DNA of 20,562 nucleotides from the NCBI GenBank assembly GCA_020687605.1, contig JAJEQY010000068.1:1-20562 (forward strand), written 5' to 3'. The notes beneath the pieces are model-generated. The model ran no database searches. It saw only the letters and a program-made list of their open reading frames with translations, and had not been told where the DNA came from. How positions within the stretch are numbered: the stretch's first letter is position 1; each line of letters opens with the position of its first letter. The translations under genes were made by a program, and so were the position numbers. Positions 15,519-20,562 of this stretch are shown here, piece after piece. This stretch comes from Intestinimonas aquisgranensis (GTDB lineage Bacteria; Bacillota; Clostridia; Oscillospirales; Oscillospiraceae).

Positions 15519-15644
15519 CTGTTTTTTGTGAGGGTGGTACCATTTATGGGGCCGTGAGGGCCGCCCGGACATGGTGCCGCCCGGGGACGGAGAGGGCGTG
15601 CAACGCCGGCCATCAGGCTCCCCATGGTTGAGGAGGGATGCAGT

Positions 15645-16703
15645 ATGGCAAGCGGATATACCGCAAATTACGGGCTGTGTCAGTGGCAGCCGACAGACAA
15701 GTTTTTACGGGAGGAATTCAATCAGGACAACGAAAAGATCGACGCCGCGATCAAAACGGTCAAGGACAGCGCCACAGCGGTGGGCGTGAGCGCCCAGACG
15801 GCGGCGGAGAAGGCCCAGGAGACGGCGGACCGTGCCCTCAGCGACCTGGGCACGGTGTCCTACAACGTCTACAATCTGGCCTTGCAGCAGTCCTATGAGG
15901 ACAAGGTGACGGGCTGGAAGCAGGCGATGCTGTTTGACGGCTTCCAGGATGATAGCGGCATCGCCAGCCTGGGCAGCGGCCTGGTACTCAACAACGGGGT
16001 GGTGCTGAGCAAATCCATTTCCAGCAATCAGGAGGTGGCCAACGGGACCAGCTACCAGTACAGCACCTCGTCTCTGGACACGGCGGCGGAGGTGTCCGCC
16101 CCCGGCGGGGCCTATCTTTACCGGATCAAGTGCGTCTGGAAGGCAGAAACTGACTACCAGGTGGGAAACCAGGACCTGGGCTTCAGCTTTTACGTCAACG
16201 GGGTCCTTCACCACAGCGAGACCCACAGTCTGTACTTCTCCACCACCCAGCAGGAGGGCTATATCGACCTCACCACGACCATACCGGTGACGACAGGGGA
16301 TCAGGTCCACTTCACCTGCTCTCTGGGCTCTCACTTCAAAATGCCCATCGTCCGGGACAGCAATCAGCGCATCTACGCGGTCTATGTGTTCAAGCCCACC
16401 AACGTCACCTCCGCCTCTGTAAAAGCCGTTGGGATTTCCATGCCGGCTGCCAAGGAGGCCCGGGCCTGGGCGAGGCACGTGGGGGGCAGCGTGGAGGCCA
16501 TTCTCTTTGTGGGCGGTACAGGCTGGCGGATGACCTTGCAGGGCAGCCGCTCCACGGTGGACCCCAATGGCGTCAACTGCACCGAGGATGAGTTCAAGCT
16601 TTCCATATCGCTGTCCGCCGGGACCATGGCGCCGTCCTTCAAACTGCTGCTGGGCAGCGATGAAAAAGTCACCCTGCTGGACTACGGGGTGGTGCTACTG
16701 TAA
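15645..16703 (+). CDS. Uncharacterised MASGYTANY-family protein, copy 2
   Basis: 352 residues. ATG 15645 has GAGGAGGG 7 bases upstream, the same sequence as at copy 1, which decides the start over ATG 15624. It is homologous to copy 1 (3871-4878) over its whole length. The two genes are near-identical around the RBS and first ~35 codons (MASGYTANY, CQWQP, FLREEFN, DNEKID) and more diverged afterwards. It has a 17-residue longer helix (VKDSATAVGVSAQTAAEKAQ, about 37-56), which looks like a coiled coil. The C-terminal part is beta-rich and ends LLDYGVVLL. No signal peptide or transmembrane segment. Function unknown; see copy 1. Confidence 0.82.
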   Translation: MASGYTANYGLCQWQPTDKFLREEFNQDNEKIDAAIKTVKDSATAVGVSAQTAAEKAQETADRALSDLGTVSYNVYNLALQQSYEDKVTGWKQAMLFDGFQDDSGIASLGSGLVLNNGVVLSKSISSNQEVANGTSYQYSTSSLDTAAEVSAPGGAYLYRIKCVWKAETDYQVGNQDLGFSFYVNGVLHHSETHSLYFSTTQQEGYIDLTTTIPVTTGDQVHFTCSLGSHFKMPIVRDSNQRIYAVYVFKPTNVTSASVKAVGISMPAAKEARAWARHVGGSVEAILFVGGTGWRMTLQGSRSTVDPNGVNCTEDEFKLSISLSAGTMAPSFKLLLGSDEKVTLLDYGVVLL

Positions 16704-16722
16704 ATTGAACAAAATAAAAAGG

Positions 16723-16757
16723 GACCGCCCCGGACGCATTGTCCGGGGCGGTCTTTT
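16723..16757. terminator. Bidirectional terminator between MASGYTANY copy 2 and SLH copy 2
   Basis: Perfect 13-bp stem (16723-16735 with 16741-16753, GACCGCCCCGGAC arm), loop GCATT. TTTT follows on the + strand, and on the - strand the stem is followed by CCCTTTTTATTTT. Both convergent genes, ending at 16703 and 16786, can use it. Confidence 0.92.
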
Positions 16758-16785
16758 GCTGCTAGCAAAAACTTATGCCGATCAA

Positions 16786-19700
16786 TTAGGCATTGCCAGA
16801 GGTGGCAGTGACATTGGCAGCAGGCATCTTAAAGGTAGCAGTAGCAGCAACCTCGAAGGTACCATCAGCGCCAGGATCGGAGGAAGGAGTGATCACGGCA
16901 CCCTCCACAGCGGGGCTCAGAGTGATGGTCTGAGCCTGGCTAGCAACCACGTTGGTGTCAGTAATAGTGACATCAGTACCCACCAGGATGTAGTTGGTGG
17001 TAGCGGCACCAGCAGGAGCAGTGATGGTCAGAGAAGTGGTCAGAGTAGCGGCACCATCCATGTAGATGTCACCCTCGGTGCCAGCGGGAGTGAAGTTACC
17101 AGCAGTAGCAATGGCCTTACCAACGGTAGTACCAACAGCGGCAGACTTCACAGTGCCGTCAGCGCTGACGATCACGCCAGTGCCGTTGGCAGCAGCCACG
17201 GTGATGGTGACAGTGGTACCCACGGGAGCGAAACCGGTAGCAGCATCGTAACCGGTGCCAGCCAGGGTCACGCCAGTGCCCAGGATATACTTGACAACCT
17301 GATCGCTGGCCTTGGTGATGCTCACGCTCGCACCAGGCATGGTGAACTGGAGCATACCAGCAGTGGTGACCTTAACAGGCTCAGCAATGCCAGCAACCTT
17401 CCAGTAGGTACCAGCGGTGAAGTCGGTGGAAGCAATCTTCACGTCATCGCCCTTGCTGAAGCCCAGGTAGCTACCGGTCACGAAAGCGGCAACATTCTGG
17501 TTGTTGCGGGCCACAGTGGGAGAAGTGAAGCCAGTGAGGTTCAGGGTCAGAGCGCCAGCCACAGGAGCGGCGGACACATTGACAGTGACAACGGCGCTGG
17601 TAGCAGTACCAGTGACGCCATTCTTGTCGGTGTTGCTGACCACGCAGTAGAAGTAGTAGTTACCAGCGGCCAGAGTACCCTTGTTGATGCTCAGAGCAGC
17701 AGTGGTGGAACCGGTGTAACCCATGTTATCAGTCAGAGCCACGTCGTCAGCAGTAGTGGTGCTGCTGTTGTCGGTGCTCTTGTACCACTGATACTTCAGG
17801 TTGTTCTGAGTAAAGGAGTTATTCAGAGCAATGTTGCCCACCAGACCGCCGTCGGTATCCAGGTTCTTAGTGGTAGTATCGCTGCTGCCACCGTTGATGG
17901 AGGGCTGATAGTTGGCATCCATGATGTTGTAGCTGAACTCGGTCAGGAAGATGTAGACGGCCTCGTTGTCGTCGTTGTAGACGATGGTGACCTCGTCGCC
18001 CTGGTTGACAGAGCTGATGGCCTGGGCGGTCTTGTTCTTCCGGGCCTCGAACATCTGGGTATCATCGGTGATGGTGTAGCTGCGGTTGCCGGCGCGGATG
18101 TAGCTGCTGCGGAAAGCATCGACGGTGACGTTAGAAACATTATAGCCGCCGCTCAGATGCTCCTTGGTCAGAGTGTAGATGTTGCCATCCACGGTGAAGT
18201 TGTACAGGCCCACGGTGATGGTGTGCTTGTAGATGCCGCTCTGCACGTCAGGCAGAATCAGCTTGGAGGTACCATCGGTGTCATAAGCCTGCTCCACCAG
18301 GTACTCGGCGGGCTTGCCGTCGATGATGGCCTGGACCAGATAGGCGTCACCGTTCTGGGCCACCTTGGTGTTGTAGACGTAAGCCCAGTTGTCCTTCCAC
18401 TCGGAGACAGGATCAACGTTGCCCATGAACACGACCAGAGCCTCGCCGGTCTTGCTCACACGGATGGCAAAAGTCTCATTGGAATCCAGATTGTAATCGC
18501 TAGTACCATTCACGATACCAGGAGCGGTGCGGCCCACGTAACGGCTGTAGGTGCCGTCCTTGCGCTCGTACAGGAAGATGGTGCGCTCGGTGACGGTGGC
18601 GCTGCCAGCAGCCATACCGGACTCGGTGTTGCCGAAGCTGATGTTGGAGGTACCGGTGGTGAACTTCACGTTTTCAGTGGCAGGAGTCGTACCAGTGCCG
18701 TCGATGTGGGCCTCGGTCTTCTTCACCATGCGCATGGCACCGGCGTCGTTCTTAGAGTAGCTGTAGATGGTGTAGAGGTCGGTGCTGTTGAAGCCAACCT
18801 CGCCAGTGTTGGCAACACTGTCGCTGGTGCAGTTGGTGACAGACTTGCCGCCGATGGTGGCAACGTCGTAGGTGCCCACAGTGCCGTCAGCCAGCAGCAG
18901 CTTGGCGCGGGCGGTGGTGCCCAAGCCGGTACCGGAGCGGGTCTGGTTCTCGTAGCCCAGGAGCACGGCGTAGGTCAGCAGGGACTCATCGGTCTCGCCG
19001 GCGGCGAAGATGTAGCCGTTGTTGTCCTTGTAGAAGTTGGCGGTGGTGTTCAGGACGCCCTCGCTGGTGACGTAGTCGCCGACCCAGATGACCTCAGCGG
19101 GAACGCGGCCGTTCAGACCGGACCACTTGATGGTCTCCTTGTCCAGAGTGACGTTCTTCTTGGAGGTGGAGTAGTTGTCCAGCTTGGCCTCGACCTGCTC
19201 GGGCTTCTGGACGTAGACCTTGCCGCCGTACTCGGTGAAGAGCACCAGGTCGTTCAGGGCCACGTTGTCAAAGCCCACCACGTCCTCAGCAGCGTACTCG
19301 TCCTCGTTGAAGAAGCCCTGCACGCGGAGAGCGGCGTCGTCGCCGGTGGTGTACTTGTTGACGGTGCCGTAGCTGTACTTCTCAGCCAGGGCGTAGTCGA
19401 CCTTCTTGTCGCCGTTGTTGTCGATCAGGGTCACGGTGGTGCCCACGCACTTGGCGGCAACGTCAAACTGAGCCTTGGTCATGGCAACAGGAGTGTTGTC
19501 CTTATCGGCAGTGGCAACGGAGTCGCCAGCGGGATCGCCGCCGTACACAACGCCGCCGTAGTAGCCGCCGAAGTTCACCAGGTAGGTGGTGTCAGCGGTC
19601 AGCTCCAGCTTGTTGTCGTCGGCCACATCAGCGACCTCGGTGCCGTCGGTGGAGACAACGACCTTGTTGCTGCTCACGGGGATGGGATCGCCGATGACCA

Positions 19701-20562
19701 GGGCGTCCTTCTCGTCATAGCCCACGGTGTCCTTGTAGCGGACATAGACCACGACGCGCTGACCCAGCAGGTCCTTATCGGTGGACACATCGTAGATGCC
19801 GTCAGCGGACTTCCACTCCTCGTCCTGAGGAACGCTGGAGTTCACCTGCTTGCTGTTGGAGATGGAGACCACGTTCAGGTAGGTCTCGCCCTCGTCCTCG
19901 GAAGAGGCGTAGTTCAGGCTGTTGACGGTGGCATACTCGTTGCCCTCGACAATGGCCTCGACCTTAACGGCGTTGAACTTCTCCTCCAGGACGTTGCCCA
20001 GACCGGCAGTGGTGACCTGGGGCTTGGTGGTGACGACGGAGCCGTCGGTGGTGACCACGTACTCGTACTTCACCATCTGGCACTCCAGAGCGTTGTACAC
20101 CATCTGAGCAGCGTTGTCACGGGTCAGGTCAACAGAGGTGTTGGTGGCGGTGATGCCCTCATACAGGTCCTCCTGGTTGGCCTTGACGTCGGTGTTGATC
20201 TGCCAGTTGGCGCCCACATAGCCCTCGATGTCGGCATTGTAGCCGATGGCGACCAGCAGCATCTTAGCGGCCTCGGCCATGGTCACAGTGTCGTTGGGAG
20301 CGAAGGTGCCGTCGCCACGGCCAGCCACGATGCCCAGGTTGGTGCAGTACTCGATGTACGCCTTGGCCCAGTGGTTGACGGTGTCGGTGTAGCTGTCAGC
20401 CACCACGGAGCCCAGCTGGGGATCGCGGCCGCCGTTCAGCACGACGCAAATCATCTTGGCCATTTCGGCACGGGTCACGATCCCGGTGGGATCATAGGAG
20501 CCGTCGTCCTTACCGTTGATGACATTCAGGCTAGCCAGAACGGTGACGGCCTCTTTGTTGAC
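16786..20562 (-). CDS. SLH-domain S-layer-type surface protein, copy 2 (5' truncated by window)
   Basis: Reading frame is open from the right edge to TAA at 16786; 1258 residues are visible and the signal peptide lies outside. The three SLH repeats (about residues 1-45, 58-113, 116-166) differ from copy 1 by only a few residues, and the middle body to about residue 875 aligns with copy 1 at a lower level, with shared blocks such as DVSTDKDLLGQ, STDGTEVADVADDNKLELTA and FEARKNKTAQ. The C-terminal third is unrelated: it has an Ig-like module (about 911-997, YQWYKS ... AGNYYFYCVVSN) and ends in a FKMPAANVTAT segment like that of copy 1. Codons in the last third shift toward GCT, GGT and ACT compared with the GCC and ACC of the SLH part. 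Likely an S-layer or adhesin protein that alternates with copy 1; that role is inference. Confidence 0.88.
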   Translation of the reverse strand, partial: VNKEAVTVLASLNVINGKDDGSYDPTGIVTRAEMAKMICVVLNGGRDPQLGSVVADSYTDTVNHWAKAYIEYCTNLGIVAGRGDGTFAPNDTVTMAEAAKMLLVAIGYNADIEGYVGANWQINTDVKANQEDLYEGITATNTSVDLTRDNAAQMVYNALECQMVKYEYVVTTDGSVVTTKPQVTTAGLGNVLEEKFNAVKVEAIVEGNEYATVNSLNYASSEDEGETYLNVVSISNSKQVNSSVPQDEEWKSADGIYDVSTDKDLLGQRVVVYVRYKDTVGYDEKDALVIGDPIPVSSNKVVVSTDGTEVADVADDNKLELTADTTYLVNFGGYYGGVVYGGDPAGDSVATADKDNTPVAMTKAQFDVAAKCVGTTVTLIDNNGDKKVDYALAEKYSYGTVNKYTTGDDAALRVQGFFNEDEYAAEDVVGFDNVALNDLVLFTEYGGKVYVQKPEQVEAKLDNYSTSKKNVTLDKETIKWSGLNGRVPAEVIWVGDYVTSEGVLNTTANFYKDNNGYIFAAGETDESLLTYAVLLGYENQTRSGTGLGTTARAKLLLADGTVGTYDVATIGGKSVTNCTSDSVANTGEVGFNSTDLYTIYSYSKNDAGAMRMVKKTEAHIDGTGTTPATENVKFTTGTSNISFGNTESGMAAGSATVTERTIFLYERKDGTYSRYVGRTAPGIVNGTSDYNLDSNETFAIRVSKTGEALVVFMGNVDPVSEWKDNWAYVYNTKVAQNGDAYLVQAIIDGKPAEYLVEQAYDTDGTSKLILPDVQSGIYKHTITVGLYNFTVDGNIYTLTKEHLSGGYNVSNVTVDAFRSSYIRAGNRSYTITDDTQMFEARKNKTAQAISSVNQGDEVTIVYNDDNEAVYIFLTEFSYNIMDANYQPSINGGSSDTTTKNLDTDGGLVGNIALNNSFTQNNLKYQWYKSTDNSSTTTADDVALTDNMGYTGSTTAALSINKGTLAAGNYYFYCVVSNTDKNGVTGTATSAVVTVNVSAAPVAGALTLNLTGFTSPTVARNNQNVAAFVTGSYLGFSKGDDVKIASTDFTAGTYWKVAGIAEPVKVTTAGMLQFTMPGASVSITKASDQVVKYILGTGVTLAGTGYDAATGFAPVGTTVTITVAAANGTGVIVSADGTVKSAAVGTTVGKAIATAGNFTPAGTEGDIYMDGAATLTTSLTITAPAGAATTNYILVGTDVTITDTNVVASQAQTITLSPAVEGAVITPSSDPGADGTFEVAATATFKMPAANVTATSGNA
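20486..20562. repeat. Terminal inverted identical segment, right end
   Basis: Exact inverted copy of 1-77. Both ends begin at the same base of the repeat, which points to a shared repeat continuing outside the window. Confidence 0.97.

Noticed and set aside
15519..15644. Possible relative of the walR-walK hairpin block (shared short words such as GGTGCCGCC and CCCCATGG)
   Set aside because: Matches are short and scattered in GC-rich DNA; no shared order of stems could be made out.

Overview
The window looks like a complete assembly contig from a GC-rich Firmicute, most likely a gut Clostridium-class bacterium of the Oscillospiraceae (Flavonifractor / Lawsonibacter / Pseudoflavonifractor type). 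This is inferred from the WalRK-WalHI cluster, strong sigma-A promoters and AGGAGG ribosome sites, C-ending codons, and large SLH-domain surface proteins. No ribosomal or tRNA gene is present, so the placement is an inference.

Layout. The window is organised almost as a palindrome. Its outer ends hold two long paralogous S-layer-homology (SLH) proteins that point inward, 1-3756 on + and 16786-20562 on -. Both are cut at their N-termini by the window ends. Inside each, and convergent with it, is one member of a second paralogous pair of unknown function: 3871-4878 on - and 15645-16703 on +, both beginning MASGYTANY. The centre, about 5.0-15.5 kb, is ordinary chromosome. A leftward set holds murA, walJ, rlmH and a phosphoglucomutase. 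A rightward set holds a Nudix ADP-ribose pyrophosphatase followed by walR, walK, walH and walI. The two sets diverge from a promoter region at 9.7-9.84 kb.

How the genes fit together. The centre is a cell-envelope control locus. WalK/WalR is the essential cell-wall-homeostasis two-component system, WalH and WalI are its membrane partners, and WalJ is a metallo-hydrolase normally linked to it. MurA makes the first committed peptidoglycan precursor. Phosphoglucomutase supplies glucose-1-phosphate for wall glycopolymers. A near-consensus WalR box lies just upstream of the murA promoter. The SLH proteins would coat the same wall.

Main points for a second look. (1) The two inward-facing SLH genes have near-identical 5' portions and unrelated 3' portions, the layout of an invertible S-layer antigen switch, here spanning the wal locus. 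The first 77 bases at both ends are exact inverted copies and differ at base 78, as expected for an assembly graph broken at a shared repeat with k=77. (2) The walR-walK gap holds a 238-bp insertion: a run of five hairpins plus a second, diverged, coding-like copy of the last 66 bp of walR. (3) walI appears to start at CTG. (4) The MASGYTANY pair is a full-length uncharacterised family paired with the SLH genes at both ends.
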